This document shows positions 21,077 through 33,300 of a stretch of 37,389 nucleotides of DNA, one piece after another. Made by a program: the position numbers and the translations under genes. The notes beneath the pieces are model-generated. The model was not told the DNA's origin and ran no database searches. It worked only from the letters and a program-made list of their open reading frames with translations. Each line of letters opens with the position of its first letter. Position 1 is the stretch's first letter. Origin of the DNA: Nephromyces sp. MM_2019 (taxonomy: Eukaryota; Apicomplexa; Aconoidasida; Nephromycida); contig JADHZB010000681.1 in the NCBI GenBank assembly GCA_015657535.1, positions 1 through 37,389 on the forward strand. Direction: 5' to 3'.

Positions 21077-23863
21077 TATCTTAAAGAAGGATATCAAATG
21101 GCTAAATGATTTAAAAATTTATGGAATTTTGACTTTTCACAATTCATTGATTACCAAATCATGACTATTTATATCCAATATATACATAACATCCTTATTG
21201 AATCATAGAAAATAAGGCGCTTGAGTGCTTTATTGATATATTTCGACACCAACTATGCCTAAAATAGCTAAAAATTTTGAAATTGACTCTTAAGATGGTA
21301 ATTTGAGAAGATTATCACAAAATAAACAAACTGTTTTACGAAACTTTTTCGAAGTTTCAATGACTAATTTTCAACTATGAGATTAGAAACATCCTTACTT
21401 TTGTACTAAACCTTTTAATCTGAATGTTTTCAAAATAGGGATTGCAATGCCTACCTCTTAGCTTAGGTAATATTCGAAGTAGGGTTTTTGAAGTAATTTT
21501 AATTTTTTTATGTATATAAATTTCCAAAACTAGGCTAAGACATTTTAAAAGCTACTTCAAACAAAAATAAAAGTGCTAATTAGAGCACACTATTGCAATC
21601 TAGACTTGTGATTGGTTATGCATCACTTCAAAATTGCTGAGTAATCTTGTAAGGCTTTCTTAAGCTCCAAAGTTTTTAATTTGAGGCCATTTGATTTAAG
21701 AGTACTTATTAGCTTTCATCCCATTATCAAAAGCTGTAAATAACTCGATTTCTAAATATTTAATTTTGGGAATAATTACTCCCTTGAGAATTGCAAGGCT
21801 GATAACAATAAATGTAGTAATGAGTTAACAGCATGTGTGTTGCCTAGCCAAAACAATATGGGATTTTTGTGTTTGATTCAGACCATAATTTTTCATTTAA
21901 TTTTAATAATATTTATTTTACATCGTTTAGACTAGGCACCGAGGGGCCCTACTGGCTAGTTTGAAGACCAAAAAAGACACGTCTTCACACTGATTAGACT
22001 TGTATTAATATATTTAGGACTTAAAATGATATACATTTATAAACTGCTACAATCAGGGGGTATTTATAGGTATGCTGCCTCAGTTTTTCATCTAGAAGCG
22101 TCAAATGTGTCTTTAGAATACTAGCCTAAAAATTGGTTTGTTTGGTATATATAAATGCTGATTAAAAGTACCTCTAATAATTCATCAAAGCTGAGTATTC
22201 GTGCATAACGAGTCATGGTTACAAATTGGAAGCATGGCTAGGGATTTATCATTCAAATAAAAGTGAATAATAGCAGGAAATGTAGTCTCTATGTCAAGAT
22301 CCATAGCCCTGATATATCATAAAGTCTATTCTTTTGTTCTTTCAAGAGAAAATATGCCTGCTACTTTGGCTGTTGCTAGAATGTAAAAACGCTGTTAATA
22401 AAAAATTTCGAGCATTCCCTCTTAGACCACCTATCAAAGCACATAAGTTTGCTCCTATGAGAATGCTGTAATAGCTTGACGCTCTATTGCTTTACCTTTT
22501 GTCCCAATCCTCCCAAGTGGCATTTACCTGAGCTTTGTTGCTTCACTAGTGGCCAAAATACTCCAGGTTGAGTATTTTCATGATTTACCATTATAAATAG
22601 CACAATTCATATAAGAATATACCAAGCGGAAATGAAAGGCCTCTGGATTAAGGTGCAATAAACTGCAAATTATTACTTATTGAACTGTATATCTAAAAGA
22701 AGTTCCAGTAAGGACGAAATAAGGGAATATATAAAAGGCATAATTAAGGTCTTTTCGTCAGATTGAGAAACGATTATATAAAATATAAAAAGCAAGGCCT
22801 CAGGGTATGCCATAAAGGGTAAAGCAGGCTCTGAGACAATAAATAGGCTTTTCAGAATGCCAAGCGAAGTAAATAAAACAAAGCAATCGTATATCTAAGA
22901 CATGCAAGCTTAAAACTCATCAATAATTGCTTAGAGCAGCGAATATGATGATACCCAGCTTTGATCAAGACATTAACAACTAACATAATTATATTACCAA
23001 AGGCCCACCAAAGATGTATAAAACGCAGTTGATGCCTATACACAGAGGGCCTAGCTAAATAAGATCACTTATTAAATGGTAAGGTGTTTTGGCCAATCAT
23101 TACTGTGGTGCATAACAGGAAAGATCAAGCTTATGCAAAGACTTTAGGCAAAACAATCACAAGGCTAAGGTACCAAATTTTCTTGAAGTGGAAATAAGGT
23201 AGTTTTGCTTCTAGACACAAATACCCTATTTGACATTCACTATCGATGCAATAGTTGGCAATACTTGCACAATTTGTCGGATTTTAGGCTTTATAAAAAT
23301 CAACTTTAATTAAAAATTGATTCATTTGGGAGACTGGAGTCTTGTCTTTTTATCGTGGTTATTACTGTTTTTACAATTTCTATTACAATTCCAGATTTTT
23401 TGAGCACTAATTACCCCGTCATATTGAGTGTAACAATTTTAGCTCCAAGATTCTCATATTCAAAAAAGGTTCTGAAATTTTCATAAAACGATATAGATAT
23501 ACCTAATCTTTAATAACACTTTGCATAAATTGAGTATTTTGTTGACCCGCTTTAAAAAAATTAAATCTTCAATGGGTAATCTTGACTTCACCTTTGGAGT
23601 AATGAATGAAGTCAAAAGGGCTCATGAATGACACTTAGTTTCTTTAGCTTAAGCATAGGTAACAAAAGATTATTAAAAGGCGGTTTTACAGTGCTATTTT
23701 TCCTCAGAATAATTATTTTTAAAATTTGGCAATTAGTAACTACTGGATTGTATTAAAAGAATCGAGCCTTCGCTGCTATGTCGTTTACCATGGATCCATC
23801 TAGTACACTTGTCGATTCATTTGATAAAATCAGGTTAAAGGAATAAATTCTACACAAACTTTT
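21077..23863. other. Gene-free region, decayed sequence
   Basis: No frame longer than about 60 codons with protein-like composition, and no in-phase exon chain, was found on either strand. A minus-strand frame at 22852-23043 has a random-looking composition. Slightly GC-richer patches (for example 21940-21960 and 22470-22540) suggest the remains of other DNA, but nothing nameable survives. Confidence 0.55.
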
Positions 23864-24306
23864 TGCATTCAGTGCAACCCAGACACACTTGATAATAAAG
23901 AATGTTTTAAACAAATAGGGCTAAAAGATAACACTAGGAATAAGTTTTTATTAGTAGGCACCACATTGCAATTCTTCGGGCCTATGCGTGAAACTCAACA
24001 ACTGACAAATTTAGAATTTCTCTTTCTTATGGTATTACACAAGATGCTGATAGTGCAAAGGGTGTTTCTCAAGCTCTAGATCTGGTAGCACAAATGGATA
24101 ATTGTAATATACTCGTAGATGATCAAAGATCGTTCTATCTGAATACACAACATTTGTTTTGGCACTCAGCCTACTGTGTAATTTTAGCACACATCAATTG
24201 CTTTATGCTTAGCATATTGGCATTTGGTCAATCACATCAATTAGAACGTACAAAAGCTACCCACCAAGTTTTTATAAACGTAACATATTTTGAACAACTG
24301 TATTAG
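23864..24306 (+). pseudogene. Possible frameshifted coding remnant
   Basis: Two overlapping plus-strand frames look more protein-like than anything nearby. The first (23864-24079) includes CNPDTLDNKECFKQIGLKDN and FLLVGTTLQFFGPMRET. The second (about 24015-24306) includes SLSYGITQDADSAKGVSQAL, DLVAQMDNCNILVDDQ and later AHINCFMLSILAFGQSHQLE. A shift of one base near 24010-24020 would join them. The family is unknown; a decayed transposon protein or a dead host gene are both possible. Two exons of a living gene are less likely because no good splice sites flank the switch. Confidence 0.3.
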
Positions 24307-25139
24307 TGCTTCAGATCATTCTTGATTTATGAGAAAACTCTCCTTTTCTTTTCCATTAAAGCTTTCCAATTTTTCTTTGACGACTTGCAAATTTTATGAA
24401 CAACTGCAATCATTTTAATGCATTTTCAACCACCAGATTTTATCATCTTTTACAATTCAACTTGATATTTACTGATATGCCCTAACAAGGCAAAAATTTG
24501 ATTTATTAAATACCGATTAATACAAAGCACACAGAATATGCACTCTAGAAAAAATTTTAATCCATTCGAAAATTGTATATATATTAGCCACAACTTGATG
24601 AGAAACTCTATTTTGACAAAAAATTCATAAGGAATGTTAAAGTCACCCACAGACAAAAAATTGGAGAACTATTAGTGAAAGGCTTACCTTAAAGTTATGT
24701 AGGTTCAGATTTCACATTCTGTATTAACAGTGCATTAACTAATGGTGTTACAAAAATTTAAAAGGGAAACTATAATTTCAGAATATTTAAAAACTGGGCC
24801 ACACAAAAGAAGGCAAAGTCGTATCCTGAAACATATTGTTAATTAGATATGCTAAGATAAGTCATCAAAGAGAAAGACAACCACAATTGACAATATATTG
24901 CTGATTCAAGTAAACTGGAAAAGAAAAAGCTATTCAACCATGTTGGCTTTAGCCCAAACGATAATTATGAATTAAAAACAAGTTTGAAGTTTAAATGGGA
25001 TTTACAATTACAAAATTAATTCAATTTATAGCAAAAGTTGAGGAGAGAGCTGCTTCGCAATTAGGATCTAAAATTGGCACAACACCTCAATAAATATTAA
25101 ACAAATTAAGTCAACCACGAAAGCAATTGACTTTACAAC

Positions 25140-25265
25140 ACCAGTTCATTTGGAATCACTGGATATGTAATAAAAGTAACGAGCCTTTGGGATCGAGATA
25201 TAGTTCTCACAAAAAAAATCTTCGTTACCGATCAATGAATATGAAGACTCAAATGTCTGGTGAAA
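25140..25265 (+). repeat. Diverged repeat, copy 1 (pairs with 30215-30345)
   Basis: The words GGATCGAGATATAGTTC followed by a short A-rich stretch and TCNATGAATATGA match GGATCGAAATATAGTTC and TTGAGTATGAG at about 30277-30335 in the same order and orientation. The match is partial and visual only. Confidence 0.4.
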
Positions 25266-26749
25266 GCTGTAACAATAATTTATTATAACCATAACTGATC
25301 CAAAGTATATTTATTAAATAAAAAATGTCTTTGCATGTAACAATGCTAATTTTATATTTATGTAATATGAGCCAAGATAAGACTTATAGGATAATATTAT
25401 ATTGACAAAATTTTATTTGATCGACAATGTAAGAGCGATTATTCGAGATATTTTGTTAATGACAAGCTATAAACACTTTCAATAGAATAAAGTCTTTACA
25501 TACAATGGGTTCACTTCTAACTTTAGAAAGGAACTTAGTAACAAAAAAAAAAGTTCTATTTCAAAACTATCACCAAGTACTAACAAATCTAACTAGGTTT
25601 AGAAAAAATGATTTTATTCCAACAAAAAAGCTTGTTCAGAATAGAGAATAATATTAATTTAATTCTTAGGATGAGGCATTCTGCAATTGTAATTTTTATT
25701 TATTTTGGGATACTTTATTGATGATTGATGTCGAAATATTTTAGTAGTCGAGGAAACTTCTTAAATACCGATTTATGATTCTTTAAACAGCTGTTATTGA
25801 TTCTTATTTTCGTTTTGTATCTGCTAATTTCTCTCTCCGGTGTAATTCTTGAGGCCTTGAATGATTTTGCTTTCAATATTTTTAAATTTTGCTTTCTATG
25901 AAAAATTTTAGCAATTCTGTGTTTTTGGCCAGAACTCCCCCATTTTGTCCTCCTATAAGTTCTTCTTATTATCTTTCAACAGTTAAACAACTAAAGAGTA
26001 ACATATTTGAAACCCTTTTAGCATTTCACTTTCCTTTTTTAATAGATTCATCTATTTTTCTTCGATCACTTTGTTGTGAGCAGGGTTATCAATTTAGGTA
26101 TCCTGATATAGTTTTTATTTATTTATTAATTCTATCAAGATAAGCAAATTACTCATTTAAAACAGTTGTAAGTTCCAAATGTGTTGAGTATCCCAGATAG
26201 TTTAAAAAAACTGTTTCAAGCGATTTTTATTATAAACAAGCTTTTTTAAATAGAATAAACACTAGATGTAATTAATAAGCTATGATTGTTTCAAAAATCA
26301 TTTCGATGACGTGAAATTCAAAAATTATTTCATTTCATCATTCTTGATCTCAATTTTTATTGTAATTCTCATCATTATTTTGCACATGTTGCATACCCGT
26401 GCAATTCCACATTTTATTTATCCCAGATTTAATTTTCACAGTGCTTGGGATTTTTAGGGTTCCATTTTTGCTCAAAAATTCAATGTGATTTCTTAACACT
26501 GCATGTGTTAGTTTGGGTGTCCCAAACGCAATTGCAAATTTATTAATTCTAATACATCTCTTTTAGCAGCTCTTGCCACTCATGCCTCAGCTTTCAGTGT
26601 AAATTTATTAAGCATTAAATGTCCAGTCATTTTAAATTACATATTTTATGAAATCAAATGACTCCATTTTTTTTTTAATTTGTTTAATTAACAACTATGC
26701 GTCATTGAATAAATTTTAGATCACATCCACATTTCGATTTCACTTATTC

Positions 26750-27400
26750 CCCTTTTAATTTTCTATTTCAATTTTCCTTATAGAAATTAAATGAACTGTA
26801 ATTCATTAAAATGTTTTTAATCATTTCAAATGATTAAATTAAGTAATTTTGACTACTTATTTGACTGCCTTGATAAGTTTATTAAATGCTTGCCAAATAT
26901 TTGCAGTCATTTGCGATTCCATTTACTTATGAAGAGTTCGCTACGGTGCCCATACTCTTTGATCGTCCTCAATCATGTTCAGTTCATATTGTTTGTACCA
27001 AGTTGAATAATTTCGATTATTCAAATAATTATTAAGTCGAACTTGGCTAGCTTGACAATTTTACGTATCCGCTTTATGGAAACTTCAATTATTGTATATT
27101 GTGTTTCCAATGTTAGGTCATTATAATCGCAAAGCACTTTTGGTAATTTCTAATTTGATTTAAGACTGGAAATGGCTTCTTGAATCAAAATAGCGTCTAT
27201 AATTATTAGTCACTTGACAATCGGTCATTACAAACTATATCAAACAAAATTTCTCTATAATTTGATTCAATCATCTTGAAAGTCTCTTGTTGACTTGCCG
27301 TGACCAATTCCATAAAATTTATTGATTCATAAAATTAATTTAAGTGTAAGTATACACATCTGGTTTAATTACTGTATTTCGGAACTTGAAATTAAAACTT
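26750..27400 (+). repeat. Diverged direct repeat, copy 1 (pairs with 30590-31200)
   Basis: Bases 26821-26880 align without gaps to 30642-30701 at about 46 of 60 identities (for example TCATTTCAAATGATTAAATT against TCATTCCAAATGGTTAATTT). The similarity continues patchily to an ATTGATTCA...AAGTGTAAG block near 27325 (31155 in the other copy). It is probably an old LTR or LTR-like block. Confidence 0.6.
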
Positions 27401-30400
27401 TTGTGCCTATGAGATAATTAAATAGGGCATTCTTTACATGGGTGTGATGTGTTCCTAATACCCATTCGTAATTATGTGCGCCCATTTTGGAATCATATTT
27501 TGCCTTTTGCCTTTGTAATTTGTAGTAACTATGCATTTATCATTTGGACGTTAGTGAATATTATCCAAGGCAGTTTTTTATTCTAGTTCACTTTGAGACC
27601 ATAGTGAATTAGATGCTAAAGTCGTTCTCTTTTTAGATAACTTTGCTTATAGTTATATAAATGGCAATATAACTTGAGGTGTACCAGCATCTTGTTTTGG
27701 AATTACCAATTTATGACTATTTAGGGATTTTGACTTCCGTCTAGACAATTGCTGCAGGAATTATTTTACTCCTACAGCAACTGTTGGGTTATTGTATCAC
27801 TACTGATTGAATTGACATAAGCAAGTTGATCGAGACTAGTATTATTTTATGGATATACTTTATACCACTGTTATAGCGTTTTCTACCAGTAAGTGAATTT
27901 ACTATCTCCTTTCCACTGGTTTATTGCTAAGTAAGTTATCTCGTCTTGTTATAACCACCTGTTTCTATTTTCGAAACGGTTGCAACTGTTTCTCAAATGC
28001 ATAATTGGTACAACTCCAATCAACTAGTGTCAATCGTTAAATTTTGGTAATCCTGGGGCATATCGATAAGCATAAGCCAATTTACCTGAAACAAAGCCAA
28101 CAATCGTGATGAATTAGTACACTGCTGATTTAAATGCTTAAATATTGGAGTAAAAAGAATTAGAAACTGGGAAAACAAAAAGAATTCGATTTACAAATAG
28201 TGTGAATAAAAGAAAGACAATTTAAGTGAACCATATAATGTTTCTGAACTAAGCTGAGAAGCACAGTTACTTTGACAAACTGATAAATATTATGAAAATG
28301 GCTATGTCAAGTCACTAAAGTACGTTTACGATGACCAAAATCAAATATGGAGGAAGTATGATTGATTTGGATTTGCGTAAACCAAATATAACAAAACTAA
28401 TGGTTATAGAAACGATTTGCAATAAACTTTGGCTCAAGAATTCATTTGTGAAACTTAATTAAATAATGAAAATCTCAAAATGCTTTACAATTACAAACAT
28501 TTTACATTGGAGTTGCATGATACAATAATTGCACTTTCCGCAGTGATTTTTCAAAATTTTCTAGCTAAACAAATCCGATTTAACAATTTTTCAATATATA
28601 GATTTTTATCCAAATTGGCACAAACGATATGGACTGATCATCGAGTTGTTTGAACACCGTAATGGGCTATTGATAAGCGGACCAAAACACAATTAAGAGC
28701 AAATGTTTAACAAAAATTCAATAAAAAAATTAATTAGTTAAAAATGCAAGTAAATTTAGATAATCTAATTATCCGAAGTTATCAAAATCGAATTTATGAA
28801 ATGCACAACTATCTAATTTCGATAAGTGGAGCAGAAATAGGAGGTCAGTGTTGGTAGAAGAAAAACGAAATACAAAAAATTAAGTCAGTATAAATTTGCT
28901 TTTCAGCTCGAGGCAATATTTTTTGCAATAATAGAGGTCATTAAATATAATGGAGTAAATACAGACCCAAATCCCAAATAGAGTCAGAAATTCAGCTTCT
29001 GGCATGGTAAAAATTGTGTAAAGCGGTACAAATGTACTGCAAGGGTAGCAATTACAAAATAAATAATAATAAAACTGCGAAATTGATAAAATTTGAGATT
29101 CAATGGCACTAAAATGATTATAAAAGGCACTTGTGAGTGATTAAAGCACATCCAAGGTCTATTAAATTGTTGTTACTCAAGTAATACAAAACTTAATTGA
29201 AATAATTTTAGATAAGGATCTGGTATACTTAAGACGTCTGGGGTGTTAATATGCTTATAAACTATAATTTATAATTCTAAACGCATTAAATAATAAATAC
29301 CGAACTATTTAAAAATGAAGTTTTTGGATATTCTAGCTCGAAATAAAGTGAATCAATCGAATTTAGGAAAATTGAAATCGTAAAAGCTAAATGCTATAAA
29401 GGTTATAGCAAATCCAATTACGTAATCTCTATTGGTTTCAATAATAGCATGTATTAAGGGATACCTATAAATTAATAAAGCTATCAAAAGCTCAGTTAGG
29501 GTTACAAGGTTACCAAAATATTACATCCTTAAAAACATAAAAATCGGGAGTCAAATATTGAGAAATTGGGATACCAGGTAAATGATGAGGCTAAAATTTA
29601 TCAATTTTAAAACAATAAAGAATAAATAAATACACTATAATGACTTTTTAACAATCCTAATTTAATATTTAAGTTTTCTTCCCAATCTTTTGAAATGAGT
29701 GACATAACACCATTCAAAAATATTTGAAAATTAAAGGTCAGATGATATAACCTAAAAACAATTTCAAGATCCTACTCTTAACCCTGAATTCAAAGATTTA
29801 AAATATAATTGTTACACATAGAAGCAACTAGAAACTCAATTAAATGTTGATAAAATTATTTCAAGAAATTTTTTTCCTCTTGGTATAAATTTTTATTCAG
29901 TCTAAAAATTGTCATATTGAATACAAAAAATACTATATCAATCTTTATTAAAAATGATAATAGTGAAAATGCTATAAATCAAATGTAAAAAGCTATTATA
30001 AACTGCTAGGTCCGACATCTGAAATTCCATATTCATTATACCCAGTGTTTCTCTCTTCCTTTTCTTAAAGCAGAATTTCATATTGTTTTAAAGTAAAACT
30101 TCGGATTATATTTCCTACTAAACTTTTTTTTTTAACTTTTGGATTTAAAGATAAATAACTTTTATAAACACTTGCTAACTGCATATCTCCTTAAGTGTAG
30201 ATTACATGCTTTCCAAGAAACAGCCATAGACTTTTGCGTAGAAAGGTCTGGCGACACAAGTAGGTTGGCGTGTCTTTGGATCGAAATATAGTTCAATTAT
30301 AAAATTCGACTCGTGAGTGACTAATTGAGTATGAGGATTTATCTGCTAGGCTAAATTATTTATAACAATTTAATTTACACTTCATTAACATGTTTACATC

Positions 30401-30589
30401 TCTAGTTTCTACAAAAATTTTAACCCCCAGATGTTAAATTTTGGCACTAATTGGAATTTGAGATACTATATTTGCTCAGCTCAACTCTATACTCTTTCTC
30501 CATGCCGATAACATTACTTTAGGTTATAAAATGAATTTATAATAATTCATTTACCCATTTTCCACTTCACTTTTTTTAATAGTGATTCT

Positions 30590-31200
30590 CAATTTCGACG
30601 TCGCTTATCGAAATTAAATATCTCTTCAAACGAAATTATAGTCATTCCAAATGGTTAATTTAAGCAATTTTGATTGCCTTTTTGAACGTTTTGACAATTT
30701 TAAATAATATTGAATGCGTATTTGCGTTCATTTGGGATGGCACGGATTCAATGAAAGTCCCATTTCATGTTTTATCACGTTAATAATTCATCATTGCCAC
30801 AGTGCTTTTCAATTATGCTAAATTAAAATATTTCGATTATATATTAGTTCATTAAATTGAAATTGGTCAATTCAATGCTTTTGCGCAGAAATTTTATGCG
30901 AATTGCTATTATCGGATGCAAAACTCTCAATACTAAGTGTTTTCAATATAAAAACACTTTTAGCTTTCCCATAATTTTTATTTTAAAACCCAATATGAAT
31001 TTCCAGTCAAAAATTTATTCCAAATTATTTTTATAATTATTACTTACACTCCGTATGACCTTTGTTGATCCTGAATCAATTATACTTTTTTCATTATTGA
31101 TTTTGATTATTCCAAAAACCTTTCTCGACTTCATATGACCGTTTAAAAACTAATTGATTCACATTTTTTATCTTAGTGTAGGGTTAAGTTGTGTATTATA
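30590..31200 (+). repeat. Diverged direct repeat, copy 2
   Basis: This is the partner of the block at 26750-27400, same orientation, about 3.8 kb away. It lies directly upstream of the LTR end and primer-binding site at 31611, so both copies may be parts of one long LTR type. Confidence 0.6.
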
Positions 31201-31316
31201 AAAATTGTCTTCTTTTTAATTCAATCGGTTCAGAAAGTGTCTTTTTCCCCTTTCTTGATTTCCATTCAGCTTTCCCATTTCATTCAATGTATTTCTAAAG
31301 AGAGATGTATTAATCT

Positions 31317-31610
31317 ATCACTATTGTTGACTGTTGTTTGGCCACTTTAGGTCACTATATGGAAGCTAGCGCCATTTTTCAGTCACATTTGGCATCGCTA
31401 GTTCCCCATTTTTCTATCATTCCATTAAATTAGCACCCTTTGTGGGCCAATAATGCCGAAATAACTATTTCCAGTTCGTTTTGACCACATATGTGTATTT
31501 CAAAACATTTTATAATTAATTATCAAGTGCAATGGCAGTGCACATTGTATTGATTGACGATGATTATTTGGTTTAGCAAGTTCATGGTATAACATAGGTA
31601 AATATTATAA
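31317..31610 (+). repeat. 3' part of an old LTR, plus orientation (family 2)
   Basis: This aligns with the reverse complement of about 33301-33580. Landmarks keep exact spacing in both copies: GCTAGC (31365; 33530 inverted), TTAGCACCCTT (31430; 33465 inverted) and AGTGCANTGGCAGTGCA (31526; 33369 inverted), i.e. 65 and 96 bases apart in each. It ends immediately before a tRNA primer-binding site, which fixes it as an LTR end. Confidence 0.75.
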
Positions 31611-31622
31611 TGGTAGCAGCGC
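31611..31622 (+). other. Retroelement primer-binding site (family 2)
   Basis: TGGTAGCAGCGC is complementary to a tRNA 3' end ...GCGCTGCTACCA, as expected for an initiator-Met-like tRNA (acceptor stem AGCAGCG). The same 12-mer follows the LTR at 37297, supporting the assignment. No plus-strand gag follows: the element has lost its coding part. Confidence 0.8.
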
Positions 31623-31917
31623 GAGATTGAGCGTCTAGATGTGGTTTAACTATTTCTTTCTGGACTGGTGGTATAAGCTTATAAAGGCTTAGTAAAGAGC
31701 CCTTGATTTCTCTTTTCAGCTGGACATACCTTCTTCATGGTCAATCAGGGGGGTAATAATTAGAATAGCATATGATGGGCTTATTAAACAGCAGAGAATA
31801 TCTCCCGAGAAACCAGCCTAAAGGGCTGGCATCATAAGCCCAGTAATCAATTGATGCGGGTTGGTTTTCTATTATTAAACTTAATGGGCCTGGCACTGCA
31901 CTTCTTTTTTTTAAGTT
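31623..31917. other. Non-coding remnant between PBS and gag-like ORF
   Basis: This is probably the 5' leader of the plus-oriented element, fused to the 3' end of the minus-oriented gag-like ORF. It contains a small inverted word pair (CCAGCCTAAAGGGCTGG near 31816-31832), a 6-7 base stem hairpin. Otherwise nothing recognised. Confidence 0.4.
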
Positions 31918-32730
31918 TTAAAAATAGGAGAAAGAGGAATAGTTGCATAATCTAGGTAAAAATTCATGGATACGTAAAGGATCTTCAGGCACGCAAGATA
32001 GCCTAGCTAATGCCTTAGCTGTCTTATAGAGCAGGGTTTTCAACGATGATCCCTGTGCATCGGGATTCCTGTCAGCTCTCTCTTCCTTGGGGAGCCATGA
32101 CCCAGATCCCTGCCGATCTCGGGAAAGGACGGAAACAACCCTCCAGAGTTCACGACTCCTCCTTTTCGTTCTTTGTAGGAGGACCGCCAAGCCTTCCCCA
32201 AGTTCGGTGGTAGTTCCCTCTTTTGCGATATTCATATCGTCTTTATTTTCTTGTACTTGAAGGCGCTCTAGCTCTTGTACCCCGCTGGTTAGGTCGTCCT
32301 GTGTCTTAATCAAATCTTCTTTGTTTCTTACTTTTATAATATTTAACTGGGACCAGTAGTGGGGATTAAACCCTCCTATCGCATATAAAAATAATTCGTT
32401 TAATGCATCCTCAGGTGTATTTCTATAGATGTAAGCGTAAAGTTCTTGCATGTAGTATCCAGCCCTCATCGATTTAACAACCGTCTGCGATTGTGCTAGG
32501 GCTTCCTGAACGTGTAATACACTAGGCCCCGCACGGACTTTGTGTTTTAATTCTTCAATAAATGTCTCTAGATGTAGGTTTCTTGACGATAAGTTTACCG
32601 GATTTATATACTCAACGGTTTGTTGTCCAAACGGAAGGTCAGAAAGTTGTAACTTAATATCAGTAAGGTCGGCTTCTAGAGCTTTAAACTTTTCCTGTAA
32701 TTGTTTGACTAATCCTGAATATTCGCTCAT
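31918..32730 (-). CDS. Gag-like protein of an LTR retroelement
   Basis: 270 codons starting MSEYSGLVKQLQEKFKALEA. The N-terminal 50 residues form a coiled coil. The middle (LHLETFIEELKHKVRAG to NPHYWSQLNIIKVRN, residues about 52-145) is helical and carries tryptophan/tyrosine residues in a pattern like a capsid domain. The end is basic and Arg-rich. No CCHC knuckle, protease or polymerase follows, so it is either truncated or frameshifted near residue 170, where composition changes abruptly to RTKRRSRELW. Base composition is clearly richer in G+C than its surroundings, suggesting a younger insertion. The assignment as Gag rests on position: an LTR-like segment and a primer-binding site lie just upstream on the same strand. 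Confidence 0.6.
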   Translation of the reverse strand: MSEYSGLVKQLQEKFKALEADLTDIKLQLSDLPFGQQTVEYINPVNLSSRNLHLETFIEELKHKVRAGPSVLHVQEALAQSQTVVKSMRAGYYMQELYAYIYRNTPEDALNELFLYAIGGFNPHYWSQLNIIKVRNKEDLIKTQDDLTSGVQELERLQVQENKDDMNIAKEGTTTELGEGLAVLLQRTKRRSRELWRVVSVLSRDRQGSGSWLPKEERADRNPDAQGSSLKTLLYKTAKALARLSCVPEDPLRIHEFLPRLCNYSSFSYF

Positions 32731-32821
32731 TTCTTGTTTAGTAGGTGGAATAACTCCTCCGGGAGCGGCGGAGCCCCTTTTTGTTCTCGAAGTTTGTCTT
32801 TAGCAACGGATGATTGGTGTT

Positions 32822-32839
32822 TTCTGCCAGGAATCGCCA
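32822..32839 (-). other. Primer-binding site of the gag-bearing element
   Basis: On the minus strand TGGCGATTCCTGGCAGAA begins three bases after the presumed LTR end ...CCACA. A TGG start matching a tRNA CCA tail is required of a primer-binding site. It differs from the TGGTAGCAGCGC site of the other elements here, so a different tRNA would be used. Confidence 0.55.
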
Positions 32840-32842
32840 ATA

Positions 32843-33030
32843 TGTGGAGTTAAATGAATTCCGAAATGTTTGCTCTGTAAAGGAGGGATCATGTAATAGC
32901 ATTCCTTAACTCCTTGAGTAATTCTGTCTAATTGAAATTCTGTGGAGCAACAGGAAGATTTTCTTCGATTAAGCGTTTTAACGTGTTTTATGGAATTATC
33001 AGAATCACCAGAATTATCAGACATGTAACA
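32843..33030 (-). repeat. Short LTR (about 188 bp) of the gag-bearing element
   Basis: Read on the minus strand the segment starts TGTTACATGTC, ends CTCCACA (TG...CA termini) and is followed by the primer-binding site and then the gag-like ORF. A 92-codon frame (33078-32800) that reads across this LTR and the primer-binding site is taken as accidental. There is no second copy in the window to confirm the ends. Confidence 0.5.
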
Positions 33031-33300
33031 ATCTAGAACACATACCCTATTTTTGCTCATGCACCTAAATAGGTGCATATAAACTTTTATTTGATTTTTC
33101 TTTAATTTTCATTTTTTAATCTATAATATTCCTCCCCTAAATTTTATAAAGCCCTCCTATTTTTGTGTTCAATTTTTTATTATCCAAACTTCAGAATTTA
33201 TTATCTATCAGCTTTTTATTTTTAGCTTTATTAACTATTTAATAATCCTAACCATCTAATACTTGCACATTTCCCTAAGCTTGTAAAAGTAGCTACATAC

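Larger units (their letters stand above)
24307..31310. other. About 7 kb of decayed repeats without intact genes
   Basis: Composition falls into long blocks: T-rich top strand at about 25.7-27.9 kb, A-rich at about 28.1-29.9 kb, then T-rich again from 30.0 kb. Diverged direct repeats link the two T-rich blocks (listed separately). The longest plus frame, 25889-26143, is Phe/Leu/Ser-rich as expected from T-rich DNA and is not accepted as a gene. Together with the LTR copies to the right this looks like an old transposon graveyard. Confidence 0.55.

Noticed and set aside
25889..26143. 84-codon plus frame in the T-rich block
   Set aside because: Phe/Leu/Ser/Ile composition expected from T-rich DNA; lies inside decayed repeat.
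32800..33078. 92-codon minus-strand frame upstream of the gag-like ORF
   Set aside because: It reads through the presumed LTR and primer-binding site and ends in a stop before the gag start; likely accidental, although a start upstream of gag cannot be excluded.
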